NCBI RefSeq assembly: GCF_007289895.1
Contig: NZ_CP041660.1
Coordinates: 496,001-560,000, forward strand
Reading direction: 5' to 3'
Source: Catenovulum sediminis
Lineage (GTDB): Bacteria > Pseudomonadota > Gammaproteobacteria > Enterobacterales > Alteromonadaceae
DNA: 64,000 nt
Shown here in pieces: positions 52,492 to 62,700 of this stretch. Each line of letters opens with the position of its first letter. Position 1 is the stretch's first letter. Made by a program: the position numbers and the translations under genes. The notes under the pieces are model-generated. The model saw nothing but the letters and a program-made list of their open reading frames with translations, was not told the DNA's origin and did not search any database.

Positions 52492-55353
52492 TTAGCGAGA
52501 AAATCGTTTTACATCTTTAACACTGACTGCATCAGCATTAGTATAAAAACCAATTTCGTATTCCGCTAGTTCATATAATCTAAAGCTAAGAGCTCGATAA
52601 CCATTTATATACAGAGCACCCACACCCGCTTCTGGGTCTGCTAACAGTTCAAAGTTAATCCCTGCAGTCGCATCTAGTGGCACTGCTACTTCTGGGTTAA
52701 ATTGATTTGTTTCATCACCTACAAAATAGAATTTAGCTAGGTTGTTGGCAGCGTCAATCGATATATGGGCGCGTTTATCTGCACCTTCAGCTTCTGGTTT
52801 ACGTAACACTAAACCAAAATTAGCGTCTGCATTGGTGCTAGTTACATTAAAACTCCAACGGTTTTTCATGTTTGAGCTGGCGAGCGTTGTTAAGCTTTGC
52901 GCCTGTAAATCAAAGCCTGTTGCAGTGGCCGTAGCAGCGCCTTCACTGAATACAGAATCTGTTGCCATGGTTTGGGCTAATCCAGTGCGTAATTTTTCTG
53001 GTAGTTCCACGGCCAGTTCACCATCTTTTAATTTAACCTCGTGAACCATCAAGTCGCCACCCCAGTCAGGGTTTGCGCCATCTTTACGACCAAAGTTGTG
53101 TGCGACCCAACCAAATAATAGGCGTTCATCAGCATGACCAGCAGTACGTGCTGCGTAATATGCTCTGCCGTCTAATGCGGTGTTATTCGCCAATACCCAA
53201 TCATCGTTTTGTTTTGTTAATACTTTAACTTGACGAGAATCGTCTCTTTGATCAGAGAAAACAATAAATGGCGTACCATCCAACTCAAAGTAGTCTGCAA
53301 CTTCTAAATTCAGGTTAGACACTTCTGTATATAGCGGCGCTTGTGCGGTCCAACTAGACAAGTCTTCTGAAGTATATAAACCGATCGCCGCTTTGTTTTG
53401 GTAGCGTGTCGTGATTAACATCCAATATTTGCTTTCACTTTCATTCCAAAATACCAGTGGGTCCCTGAAATCAAAGTCGCTGTAACCGTTAGAACCACTA
53501 AAGGTATCCGCTGGTATCGGCTGCCAGTTGGTTAATGTGTTATCGGTGGCTTTAGCATGCATCACTGTTTCAACAGGGCTCAAATCACGATTGTGACCTG
53601 TATAAAACATATGATAACTACCATCTTGCGCTTTAATGACACTGCCTGAACCTATCCATTGATCAGCTTTACTTGAATCACCCGAAGCTGGCAATACAGT
53701 TTGTGGGAAACTAGAAGTCAATAAATCAGACGTTTTAGCCACTGCCCAAGAATGAAAACCTAAGTTTTCGAGGTAATAAATATAATACTCTCCGTTATCA
53801 TAAAACGGATTTGGATCACCTAAGTCTAATACCAGATTTTGACCATGCCCTGTGTCACTTGTTACAACCGCGGAAGCGACAGGTTGCGCTGCTGCTCTAT
53901 CGGCTTGTCTAATTTCGTCAACCAATATAAATGCTAGTGAACCATCGTCTTCTGATGCGTCATGCTGGTCAATAATTTCAATAACAGCTTGTTGCCCATT
54001 TAATGCGGATACGTCCCAGCTATGCCAATCAACCTTATTCTCTTCGCCATTACCGGTCGCGTGACGTACTATTTTACCGTTTACTCGTAAAACAACTGCT
54101 GTCGCTTTGTCTGAAGTATATTCGTTATTGCCACCACCAATTAAAAAATTAATATAGTTTTTATTGATGACAAACTCAGGCGTAATTACAGAACCTGTTG
54201 CAGCATCGCCTAACCAGCCTAAATTAGTGCCATCGGCTTCAAATGCGTCTGTGCGGCTTGAAAATGCGCGATCACCTACATGGTTGGTTACATCAGCAGC
54301 CCACCAGCCACCATCCAGTTTAATCATATCGCCGGTCGCGCGAAAGCTATGGTTTTGGTAACTATTGAATTGACCACAACAAAATTCAAAACCTGCAATG
54401 TTCTGATTAACGTCTGTTTGACGAACAAATGCAGCCTCGCCTGTTGTGGTAGGAGCACTTGTTAGTGTCGCAGTCGCTTTCACGATATTACTTGCCGATG
54501 GTGCGACGGCAGCTTTGTCTGCCGCTCTAAATTCGTCAGCCAGTAGATACGCTAAACCGGCATCACTTCTATCGTCGGTATGCATATCAATAAATTCGAT
54601 CCAAGCTGTTTTGCCTTGATAGTCTGTCACGTCCCATGTTTGCCAATCCATAGAGTTGTGTTGATTATCACCACTCGCGGTACGCACCACTTGATCATCA
54701 ACCATCAGTAGTACGCTGGTTGTATTGGCGCTGCCATATTGGTTGCTGCCACCACCGACTAAAAAGTTAATGTACTTTTTATCTATGTTAAATTGGGGCG
54801 AGCGAATGCTACCTGTTGCACTTAGGCCCACTTGCGCGGCAGAGGTATCCTCATCACTATCAAAACCATCACCATAACTAGAAAACACTCGTTCACCAAT
54901 ATGGCCTGCAACATCTGCCCCCCAAAAACCGCCATCTAATTCAACAAAGTCACCCGTTGCATTGGTAAATTCGTGTTCTTGATATGTGTCGTAACCACCA
55001 CAACAAAATTCAAAACCTGCAATATTTTGGTTTGCATCATTTGCTCGCACAAATAGACTCGCGCCTTCTGTTTCAGGCGTATCTGTTAAAACGATGTCTC
55101 CACCGTCTCCACCGTCTCCACCGTCTCCACCGTCTCCACCGTCTCCACCGTCTCCACCATCACCGCCGTCTCCCGGATTTAATATATCGTCAGCATTTTG
55201 ACCTTCTTCAAGAATGACCACTTCCACATTTTGTTGGTCTACACTCTTGCCTGTTGTTTCTGCTGTATCTGTGCTACAAGCTGCTAAAAATACCGCCCCT
55301 GACAACAAGGCGCTGTGTCTTACTATGGTGTTAAGTTTGAACTTATTAAGCAT
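52492..55353 (-). CDS. GH32 lipoprotein with Gly-Asp-Gly linker and two CC-motif modules
   Basis: 953 residues. Lipoprotein signal with lipobox LAAC (Cys26), then an acidic stretch and a (GGD)n linker at about 60-88 encoded by 9-bp tandem repeats. Two modules have FEFCC near residues 112 and 320, the same family as in the other two GH32 proteins. The propeller starts near 508 (LGDPNPFYDNG), with FRDP near 628 and EVADYFE near 683. The C-terminal beta-sandwich ends in ALSFRLYELAEYEIGF. It is probably anchored in the outer membrane facing out, so hydrolysis happens at the cell surface. The operator at 55382 lies 29 bp upstream of its ATG. Confidence 0.88.
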   Translation of the reverse strand: MLNKFKLNTIVRHSALLSGAVFLAACSTDTAETTGKSVDQQNVEVVILEEGQNADDILNPGDGGDGGDGGDGGDGGDGGDGGDGGDIVLTDTPETEGASLFVRANDANQNIAGFEFCCGGYDTYQEHEFTNATGDFVELDGGFWGADVAGHIGERVFSSYGDGFDSDEDTSAAQVGLSATGSIRSPQFNIDKKYINFLVGGGSNQYGSANTTSVLLMVDDQVVRTASGDNQHNSMDWQTWDVTDYQGKTAWIEFIDMHTDDRSDAGLAYLLADEFRAADKAAVAPSASNIVKATATLTSAPTTTGEAAFVRQTDVNQNIAGFEFCCGQFNSYQNHSFRATGDMIKLDGGWWAADVTNHVGDRAFSSRTDAFEADGTNLGWLGDAATGSVITPEFVINKNYINFLIGGGNNEYTSDKATAVVLRVNGKIVRHATGNGEENKVDWHSWDVSALNGQQAVIEIIDQHDASEDDGSLAFILVDEIRQADRAAAQPVASAVVTSDTGHGQNLVLDLGDPNPFYDNGEYYIYYLENLGFHSWAVAKTSDLLTSSFPQTVLPASGDSSKADQWIGSGSVIKAQDGSYHMFYTGHNRDLSPVETVMHAKATDNTLTNWQPIPADTFSGSNGYSDFDFRDPLVFWNESESKYWMLITTRYQNKAAIGLYTSEDLSSWTAQAPLYTEVSNLNLEVADYFELDGTPFIVFSDQRDDSRQVKVLTKQNDDWVLANNTALDGRAYYAARTAGHADERLLFGWVAHNFGRKDGANPDWGGDLMVHEVKLKDGELAVELPEKLRTGLAQTMATDSVFSEGAATATATGFDLQAQSLTTLASSNMKNRWSFNVTSTNADANFGLVLRKPEAEGADKRAHISIDAANNLAKFYFVGDETNQFNPEVAVPLDATAGINFELLADPEAGVGALYINGYRALSFRLYELAEYEIGFYTNADAVSVKDVKRFSR
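55096..55176. repeat. 9-bp tandem repeat in the lipoprotein linker
   Basis: Seven perfect units of GTCTCCACC (55096-55158), then two degenerate units to 55176. In frame on the minus strand they encode Gly-Gly-Asp. Being a multiple of three, copy-number change would alter linker length without frameshift. Confidence 0.9.
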
Positions 55354-55381
55354 ATATTAGCCTCTTTAACCTTTACATTTT

Positions 55382-55391
55382 ACAACGTTGT
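55382..55391. promoter_or_regulatory. LacI-type operator, GH32 lipoprotein gene
   Basis: Perfect ACAACGTTGT 29 bp before the minus-strand start at 55353. Confidence 0.65.
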
Positions 55392-55480
55392 CATTTCTTT
55401 TAATTTAATGACTAAGTTGTTTACTCTAATTTTACTAATTTCAGACATTCACTTGATCAGTGAAAAGCACACTTAAATTT

Positions 55481-55490
55481 ACAACGTTGT
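55481..55490. promoter_or_regulatory. LacI-type operator in the lacI/GH32 divergent region
   Basis: Perfect ACAACGTTGT about midway between the two divergent genes. Three sites at 55382, 55481 and 55630 lie 99 and 149 bp apart, which would allow looping. Confidence 0.6.
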
Positions 55491-55629
55491 CTATTTATAA
55501 ACGAATATGCTTTTTTTATCAAACAATATTTACAAAATATATTAATTTATTTAAACAATAGGCGGTGCGATACCATTTTATCGACACATTAAAATAAATG
55601 ACCCCTTAGCGATTTACGTTAACTTTTTG

Positions 55630-55639
55630 ACAACGTTGC
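55630..55639. promoter_or_regulatory. LacI-type operator at the lacI promoter
   Basis: ACAACGTTGC (9 of 10 bases), 47 bp before the lacI start, overlapping a TTGACA box at 55627-55632. It suggests autorepression. The rest of the 332-bp region 55354-55685 is AT-rich without other elements. Confidence 0.55.
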
Positions 55640-55685
55640 CCATTATATAGTTAAATAAGCCATTATTATCACGAAAATTAAAACA

Positions 55686-56696
55686 ATGGTCACCATTAAA
55701 CAAGTTGCGCAATTGGCGGGCGTTTCTTTTAAAACCGTCGCGCGAGTCGTCAACAAAGAACCTGGCGTCAAACCGCACAATGTAGAAAAAGTTGAAGCTG
55801 CAATAGAAAAGCTAGGTTACAGACCGAATAAAGCGGCAAGTTTAGTCCGCAAAAAACAAAGTGACATTATTGGGTTTATTTCTGACGAAATTTCGACAAC
55901 TCCTGCTTCCGTTGCCATTTTAAAAGGTGCACAAGATATGGCTTGGGAGCAAGGTAAAACCCTAATGGTTTTTAACTTAGATCCTAAACACCCAAACAAA
56001 GACAGACTATATGAAGAGTGTCTGCAGCACCGCTCTGAAGGTATTATTTATGGGGCTATGTATCATCAGTCGGTTGAATTTTCTAAACTGTTTAAAACGC
56101 TACCCACAGTTTTGGTTAATTGTGTCAGCATGCAGAACGATTTCACTTCAATCGTACCGGATGATGAGCTGGCTGGATACTATGTGACTAAGCAGCTTTT
56201 GTACAAAGGTTACAAACGTATCGCTTTTTTAAATCTAAACCCAGATATTATGGCGGCGCAGCATCGCCAAAAAGGTTTTTTAAAAGCCATGCAAGAATAC
56301 GGCATTCCTGAAAACCAATGGCGTATAGATACCATTGAACAAGTAATTGAAGGCCGCACGGTCAATATTGCAGGCGAAGTTGCAAAACAAGTGATAGAAG
56401 AATTTAAGCCCGATGCGGTATTGTGTGGCAAAGACCTAGCTGCCATTAAAGTTTACTTAGTGATAGAACGCTTAGGTTTAACAGTAGGTCAAGACATCGC
56501 AGTAGCCAGCTTTGATAACTGGCACGATATTCCAGAAATATTAGAACCCAAATTATCAACCATGGCACTTCCCTACTACGAAATGGGACGGCTAGCGGTC
56601 TCTCAGGTGTTGCAGTTAATCGCTAACAAAAATACCGTATACCCGGTTACACACCATAAAGTACCGTGTTTGTTGTTTGACAGAGCCTCTTTTTAA
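55686..56696 (+). CDS. LacI-family transcriptional repressor of the fructan genes
   Basis: 336 residues. The N-terminal helix-turn-helix VTIKQVAQLAGVSFKTVARVVN and hinge GYRPNKAASLVRKKQ are intact. The rest is a sugar-binding core (IIGFISDEI, VLVNCVS, IVPDDELAGYYVTKQLL, DIAVASFDNWHDIPEILEP). The site ACAACGTTGT, with central CG, is the type bound by LacI-family proteins, and it recurs at promoters of GH32, symporter, chemoreceptor and ATPase genes. The inducer is probably fructose or a fructo-oligosaccharide. Its stop lies in a long hairpin shared with the converging peptidase gene. Confidence 0.9.
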   Translation: MVTIKQVAQLAGVSFKTVARVVNKEPGVKPHNVEKVEAAIEKLGYRPNKAASLVRKKQSDIIGFISDEISTTPASVAILKGAQDMAWEQGKTLMVFNLDPKHPNKDRLYEECLQHRSEGIIYGAMYHQSVEFSKLFKTLPTVLVNCVSMQNDFTSIVPDDELAGYYVTKQLLYKGYKRIAFLNLNPDIMAAQHRQKGFLKAMQEYGIPENQWRIDTIEQVIEGRTVNIAGEVAKQVIEEFKPDAVLCGKDLAAIKVYLVIERLGLTVGQDIAVASFDNWHDIPEILEPKLSTMALPYYEMGRLAVSQVLQLIANKNTVYPVTHHKVPCLLFDRASF

Positions 56697-56708
56697 AGAC
56701 GCTCTGTC
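56679..56708. terminator. Bidirectional terminator between lacI and the M16 gene
   Basis: GACAGAGC (56679-56686) pairs with GCTCTGTC (56701-56708), and inside it TCTTT pairs with AAAGA after one mismatch. This gives a long near-perfect hairpin overlapping the lacI stop. Confidence 0.65.
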
Positions 56709-56730
56709 ACGTTCACGCCTGATAGATCAA

Positions 56731-59574
56731 TTAGATAAATTTTTTACCTTTTAATTTAATGGTTAGTTTTTCACTATTCCTATTCAGCAAAATATTCTGA
56801 TAAGTATCAATAATGGACGATTTACTTACCTTTTCAAATGCGGCAATACTTTTTTCAAAGCTGGAAAATTCATATTGACCAATTTCCCAATCAGCCAGAT
56901 AAAACTGTGCTTCGTTGTAAATTTTTGCCGGTTTTTGGTTAATTTGCTTGACGATAAACTCTGCGACTTGGTTGTATAATTTTGCGGGTAGTTTAGGTAA
57001 AGCTAACCTGAATTGCTCGATAAATTGTGTGATTTCAGCTTCAACTTCTGCTAATTCCGTATTGTCACTTTGCACAATAAACCGAATTGCAGGATAGTGA
57101 TGGATAGCCGCTGGCATACTAGCGACAACATACCCCATTTGCTTATCAGTCCGTATTCGCGTAAAAAACTCGTTCGCCATAATCTGATTCAACACAAAAA
57201 TATCTGCCTCTATCTCGAAAGACGATTTCAATGCAATATAAGTTAGCTCAACACCATTGTCGCTGGACTCAATCTGCTTTTCGATTAATCGATTTTTGTT
57301 TGCTTTGGGCGTTAAGTATTGTTCATACTTCCATGGTTCCTGCTTTGACGGGCCGAGTGTTATACGGGCATTCTGGGCCAATTCGCTAATCTGTTTTTCA
57401 CTGTAATAACCAAAAGCAAAAATGTCTAAAAAGTTATTGTTAATTGCTTTTAGATGATGCGCTCGTACTTTTTCTACGGTTACTTGTTGTAGCGCGTAAA
57501 TTTTATCTGCGAGCGGAAAAGCAACATGTTTGGTGCGATATAGCCCGCCTGCATACTCATTAAACTGTTGAATTGCTGGTGTTTTATGCAAATTTTGTAG
57601 ACCTTGTAAATAACTCTCCACTCTTGCATTAACCAAAGATTCCGTAATTTCTAACTGCTTGAATACTTGCAAAGCTTCTTCGATATAAACAGCATGGGAG
57701 CGCAAATCACCAGTAAGCTCTAACTCTGTAAAACCGTAAGGGTTGCCATAACCTTTTAATTGTACCTGATGCATTTTTTTAGCGCGGTCAGCAAGCGAAC
57801 TAAGTTGCTGTTGATATAAATAACTCAATACATGGTTCAATATTAAAGATTCAACATCTTTCACTTGATTGGGTGTTTGAATGGTTGCTTTCAATACGCC
57901 TTGTATCGAATTTTCGAAGTGTTTACTATGCATTAAATATGCTCTAATGCCTTGCTGTGCGACAACTCTTTTGGGTTGAGTTAACTGCTTATCTATCTTT
58001 GCTAAAGCAGATTTTTTCTCACTTGAGCCTGACATCGCAGGTGGCAAAACAGCGAGGTTTTGCCCCAAAGCGGATAGCCAGACATTTTTCTCTTCGTGAG
58101 TAAATGGCAAAGTTGAATACTTCCCAAATGCATAGGGGACTGGATTTTCAGCCTCAACACGATCACCTATATGCCATAACCTTAAATTATCGATTGTCAT
58201 TTGGTTTAACAATGACTCGATTGCCGGTTTATTAAAACCTTCGTAATAAGACTTTTCAGTCAGCACATATTTAATTGGGAAATACAATTGATTGACTGAT
58301 AGCTTCAAAGCCGTATTGTAAGCTTCCTCTCCTTGATGGTTGGCACTTTCTCCATCCAACAACATTTGCAACTCATTTGAGTACGCTTGAGTGACAGCTT
58401 TATTTTTAATTTGATGCAAATAATCCAAATAAGTTTGTACTATTAAATCTTTATGCTGCTCGCCTTTACCGGTTAAATTGAAGTATGTGTAAAACGTGCC
58501 TTGGCTGCCGTAGATATTTGAACTGACATGATAATAAGCATCTTTTATCAACCCTTGATTACGCAATGTAGGAATAAGCGCTCCATTTTCCTGACTAAAT
58601 ATCAAATTGATTAAAAACCGGTTGGGTTTACTTTTCCATTCTGACAAATTGTTTTTTATTGGAAATTCCACCCCTAATTGACTCTGCTTTTCTCGCGTTT
58701 TAACAAAAATATGCTGTCCAACTTGTTGCTTAGCAAACGCGTCTGTCGTCACTTCGGGTTTTTCTATCGCTTTATTTTTAATCGTACCAAAGTGTCGCAT
58801 TGCAAGCGCCATCAACTCATCAATTGATTGGCTTCCGACCAATGTTAGCTTCATTTGATTTGCCGAATAGAACCTATTGTAAAACTGAACCATTTCATCA
58901 TGAAGTGTTTTGTCGTCTTTATCTTTTAGCGTATCGGCATTACCCACAGCCAAAAACCGCAATGGATGCTGCGGATTTGCAGTAACCGCAGCCACTCGCT
59001 GTATCGTAAAGTGCGGACTAGACTTTTGTTTTGACCATTCTGAATGCACTGCTTGTACTTCTTTTTTACTATACTGATGGTCAAATAGTGGCTCAGAGAG
59101 CGCAGCAGACAACCGATCTAACGCACCATCAAATTTACTATTTGAAACATAAAAAAAGTAATTAGTGTGGTCTCTAGCAGTATACGCATTGGTAAAACCG
59201 CCTCCTTGCTCAACAAACTTTTTAAATTCGTTCGGCCAAGGATATTTTTTAGATGATTGAAAAATCATATGCTCTAGATAGTGTGGTAAACCTTGATAGT
59301 CTTCACTAGCTTGAAACGCACCTGCTGCGACCACTATAGAGGCTGCTGCGACCTCTAAGTCTTCATCAGATACCACAATAACTTGCATGCCGTTGTCTAA
59401 TGTGAAACCGGCATATTTCCGATGATCGTTTTCGTGTTTTATTGGTGTAACATGGCTAATGCTTTTGGAGTAGTTAGACTGATGTGATACTAGAGATTTG
59501 TCTGTTGTCGCACACGAAAGCAGTAAACTCAGTGTCAACGACAGCATTAATATAAATATTGAACAATTGCGCAT
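56731..59574 (-). CDS. M16-family zinc metallopeptidase (pitrilysin/insulinase type), lipoprotein
   Basis: 947 residues, the usual two-half M16 length. Lipoprotein signal with lipobox LLSC near residue 21. The inverted zinc motif HYLEH (in GLPHYLEHMIF) is present, with a downstream glutamate in EVQAVHSEWSKQ as third ligand, and the later R/Y substrate region (FTRIRTDKQMGYVV) is typical. It should degrade small peptides in the periplasm. Its place among fructan genes shows no functional link and it carries no LacI operator. It converges on lacI. Confidence 0.9.
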   Translation of the reverse strand: MRNCSIFILMLSLTLSLLLSCATTDKSLVSHQSNYSKSISHVTPIKHENDHRKYAGFTLDNGMQVIVVSDEDLEVAAASIVVAAGAFQASEDYQGLPHYLEHMIFQSSKKYPWPNEFKKFVEQGGGFTNAYTARDHTNYFFYVSNSKFDGALDRLSAALSEPLFDHQYSKKEVQAVHSEWSKQKSSPHFTIQRVAAVTANPQHPLRFLAVGNADTLKDKDDKTLHDEMVQFYNRFYSANQMKLTLVGSQSIDELMALAMRHFGTIKNKAIEKPEVTTDAFAKQQVGQHIFVKTREKQSQLGVEFPIKNNLSEWKSKPNRFLINLIFSQENGALIPTLRNQGLIKDAYYHVSSNIYGSQGTFYTYFNLTGKGEQHKDLIVQTYLDYLHQIKNKAVTQAYSNELQMLLDGESANHQGEEAYNTALKLSVNQLYFPIKYVLTEKSYYEGFNKPAIESLLNQMTIDNLRLWHIGDRVEAENPVPYAFGKYSTLPFTHEEKNVWLSALGQNLAVLPPAMSGSSEKKSALAKIDKQLTQPKRVVAQQGIRAYLMHSKHFENSIQGVLKATIQTPNQVKDVESLILNHVLSYLYQQQLSSLADRAKKMHQVQLKGYGNPYGFTELELTGDLRSHAVYIEEALQVFKQLEITESLVNARVESYLQGLQNLHKTPAIQQFNEYAGGLYRTKHVAFPLADKIYALQQVTVEKVRAHHLKAINNNFLDIFAFGYYSEKQISELAQNARITLGPSKQEPWKYEQYLTPKANKNRLIEKQIESSDNGVELTYIALKSSFEIEADIFVLNQIMANEFFTRIRTDKQMGYVVASMPAAIHHYPAIRFIVQSDNTELAEVEAEITQFIEQFRLALPKLPAKLYNQVAEFIVKQINQKPAKIYNEAQFYLADWEIGQYEFSSFEKSIAAFEKVSKSSIIDTYQNILLNRNSEKLTIKLKGKKFI

Positions 59575-59691
59575 TTAATCACGCTCCTTTGTATAAATTT
59601 TCACTTTTGTTATTTGACTTACCTTAACCCGCTCTGTTTTTATTGATATTTGTTGTGGTTTACTCCTCTTACTGTATTTAAAATGAAAAAA

Positions 59692-59761
59692 GCTAACGCT
59701 AGGGCGTGTTTATCTTTGTTTATAAAAATAATACAAAAATAAACACGCCCTAAGCATTAGC
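59692..59761 (-). terminator. Long imperfect inverted repeat after the last GH32 gene
   Basis: Arms of about 28 bases (59692-59719 and 59733-59761) sharing AGGGCGTGTTTAT, with a few mismatches and an AT-rich loop. Read on the minus strand, the stem is followed by GCTTTTTT, so it is a good intrinsic terminator for the GH32 gene ending at 59788. Its length would also fit a small MITE-like element. Confidence 0.6.
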
Positions 59762-59787
59762 CATGTAAACGAACAAATTTAACTCGA

Positions 59788-62700
59788 CTATTTTGAGCTA
59801 CTGCTTAAATGCAGATGATCAAAGCTGACAAAGCCGCAGCCGCCCGGCTCTTCATCAAACACAACCACTTGCACAAACTGCTCAACATAATCACTTAAGT
59901 CGATTGTTTGCCAATGCTGATCACCCAGTACCCGAGAGTCAGCGCAGGAATTTGGTGTATATTGTGCGATGACTGCATCGTTTGCTGGATTGATGACTTT
60001 TAAGCCAACAGGCGCACTGCCATTGCCCCCTGACATTAAAAAGTTCAAGTGCGGTCTAGCTGCATCTATTTTAAATGTCGGAGAAGTTAATGTACCCACT
60101 GGCTGGTCACAACCATTCGCATTGTTGTTTAACTCACAAGTACTCACCGCATTTGTGCCCACTTTAGCCGCATCATTAAAACTGGTCGTGCCAGCCCAAG
60201 CCGTGTCATCTGCTGGGTTTGCAAAATCCCCTGTTGCAGACCAACCATCTGCTAACATTGCAGTTGGGCTGTCAAAACTGCCGATAACCTGTGCAAAAGA
60301 ATCAGCATTCACAGTGATATTGGTAAGCGTTTGATCTGGGTTGGCTTCAGCGTAATCCGTTGCAACAAAGTTAAAATCAACATAGTTTGGATCAATTGCT
60401 TCACCAGACGTTAAATGAATATGATCAACACTAATAAACCCACAGCCGCCGGTTTCATTATCAAACACCTCTACTTTAACTTGTTGACCAACATAAGCAG
60501 ATAAATCAATGGTTTTCCAATGACTATCATTTTTTACGTAAGCATCGCCGCACGTGCCCGGGTTCATACGCGTTAACTCAGCATCTGAGGCATCCAACAC
60601 TCGAATACCGACATCATTTGTCATTTCTGCATTACCACCAGAAACAAGCAATGCCAACATTGACTGCTCGGCAGTTACATCAAATAAAGGCGAGGTCAAT
60701 GTACCCGTACTGGCATCACAAGGATTACCATTTAACTCACAGCTTGTTGTACCACCCGCACCCACTCTGGCTGAATCAGCCGCACTTGTGGTTAAACTGT
60801 GCCATGCAGTGGCAGAAGCAGGGTTAGCAAAATCACCAGTAGCGACCCAACCATCTGAAATCATTGCTTGCGCATCATCAAATGAACCAATGACATTTGA
60901 ATCAGAATCTTGATACGGTAAGCTCACACCATAAGTTAAATTGGCACTTTGCTCTGCTGTTAAGGTTACCGTGCCACCATCAAGCATAGTGTCACTTTTA
61001 GCTGCATCACTTTGGAACAAGTGATCAAAACTAACAAACCCGCAGCCGCCTGATTCTTCGTCATAAAATTGTGCTCGAATATTTGCGCCTTTTAATGCAC
61101 TGGCCTGAATAACTGTCCAATCATCATCACCATCAATATTGGCTGGGCCACAACTCGCTGGTGAATAGTTATGTAATAAATTCCCCGCGGTATCGAGTAC
61201 TCGAATACCAACAGCCTTGCTATTGTTTTCACCACCGGCGAGCAAGGTATATAAGTTGTCTTTCGTTAAGGTGAATATTGGCGAGGTTAAACGACCAGTG
61301 CTTTGGTCACATCCTTTGGCATTGCCGTTCATTTCACAGGTACTGACTGCTGCATCACCTATTTGCGCTGATGCACTATTTGTTGTTGTCCCCCGCCAAG
61401 CGCCTTCAGTAGCGGGGTTTGCAAAATCACCAGAAGCTGACCAGCCTTGTGCTAGCGTGGCCTGAGCGCCATCAAATCGCCCAATAACTAAGGCATTGTT
61501 TTGCCCATCAACTGGCAAAGTTGCGTTAAATACTTTGTTGGCTTTAAACAAAATAGAAGTCGACATAGCCGCTTGGCCAAATAATTCAGGATCGGCCTGG
61601 CTAAAGGCTTCGGCTGCTATACTGAAGGTCACCAACTTATCTTGGTTTCCATAGCTTTCAGCAGTACCGGCAATTTGAATATCGACTTGATTGTTAGCGA
61701 CTCGAGTCAAGGTAAAGTCCAACCCGGCCGGTAAGTTTTGCGCTGTCCAATGTGCTTTATCAACCGGATCAACAAAAGTGTTATTGGTTAAAGCAACTGA
61801 AATAGTCTGACCACTTTCAGAACCTTCGCTGATAGTCGCTTGCGCATCACCATCTATGGTTAACGCTGCAGACGTTACCACTTCAACTTCCGCGGTAATA
61901 GTTGGGCCGAATCCCCTAACGTCTGCCGGAACAGGCATAGAGACAAACTGATCTGCCGCAATACTCAACTCGATATTAGAAATATTGACATCAAAGTCAT
62001 CACTCGAATTGCCAGATAGCGTTATTTCAGCTGTCGTGTCGTCAATACGGTTAACACTGCCTAAACTGACCCCATTTGGTAAATTGATAGCTTGCCAGTT
62101 ATTAATATCTAGAGTTTGTGCAAATGTATTATTAGTCACGCTAACCGTAATAACTTCGCCGTCTTCCTTTTCTTCAATAATGCCATCCGTGTCTGCTTTT
62201 GCTGAAATAAAAGTGCGTCGATTCTGCATATCCGCCAATTGATATACCTGAACCTCGGTAAACTCAGTATCCGCTGCTTGCGAATAAAGCGCGATGTGAT
62301 TGCTGTCATCTTTTGTTGGATAAATCCTAAAAGAAAAGGCCGCTTTGTCGTTGATAAATACATCTACTACTGAACCATCAACAAAAATATGAAATTTTTC
62401 TGGTTTACCAAATGCCGTTTCGTCATAACTGCCGGCTTGTTCGGTGAGCTCAAACGCACTGTCTGAAGTGGTTGATTTTGTTTTATCCAACACAATGTTT
62501 TTATTCACTGCATCGTAATAAATAATTGTTTTTTCTTCGCCGTCAGCAGACGCAGCAATAACCACACCGTATTGGTTCGCTGTATCCGTTGCATCTAGTT
62601 CAGCGATAATTTCTACTCGGCGTCCTTTCGCATCTAACAGCGTTTCTCCATTAACCACCAAGTTAGATTGCTGGCGTAAACTGTTATTCAAACGTAAATC

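Noticed and set aside
55096-55176. Short regular repeats considered as a CRISPR array
   Set aside because: Contiguous 9-bp units without spacers, inside an open reading frame.
54984-55217. Plus-strand ORF rich in His-Arg-Leu repeats
   Set aside because: It is the antisense reading of the Gly-Gly-Asp linker; no ribosome site or independent support.
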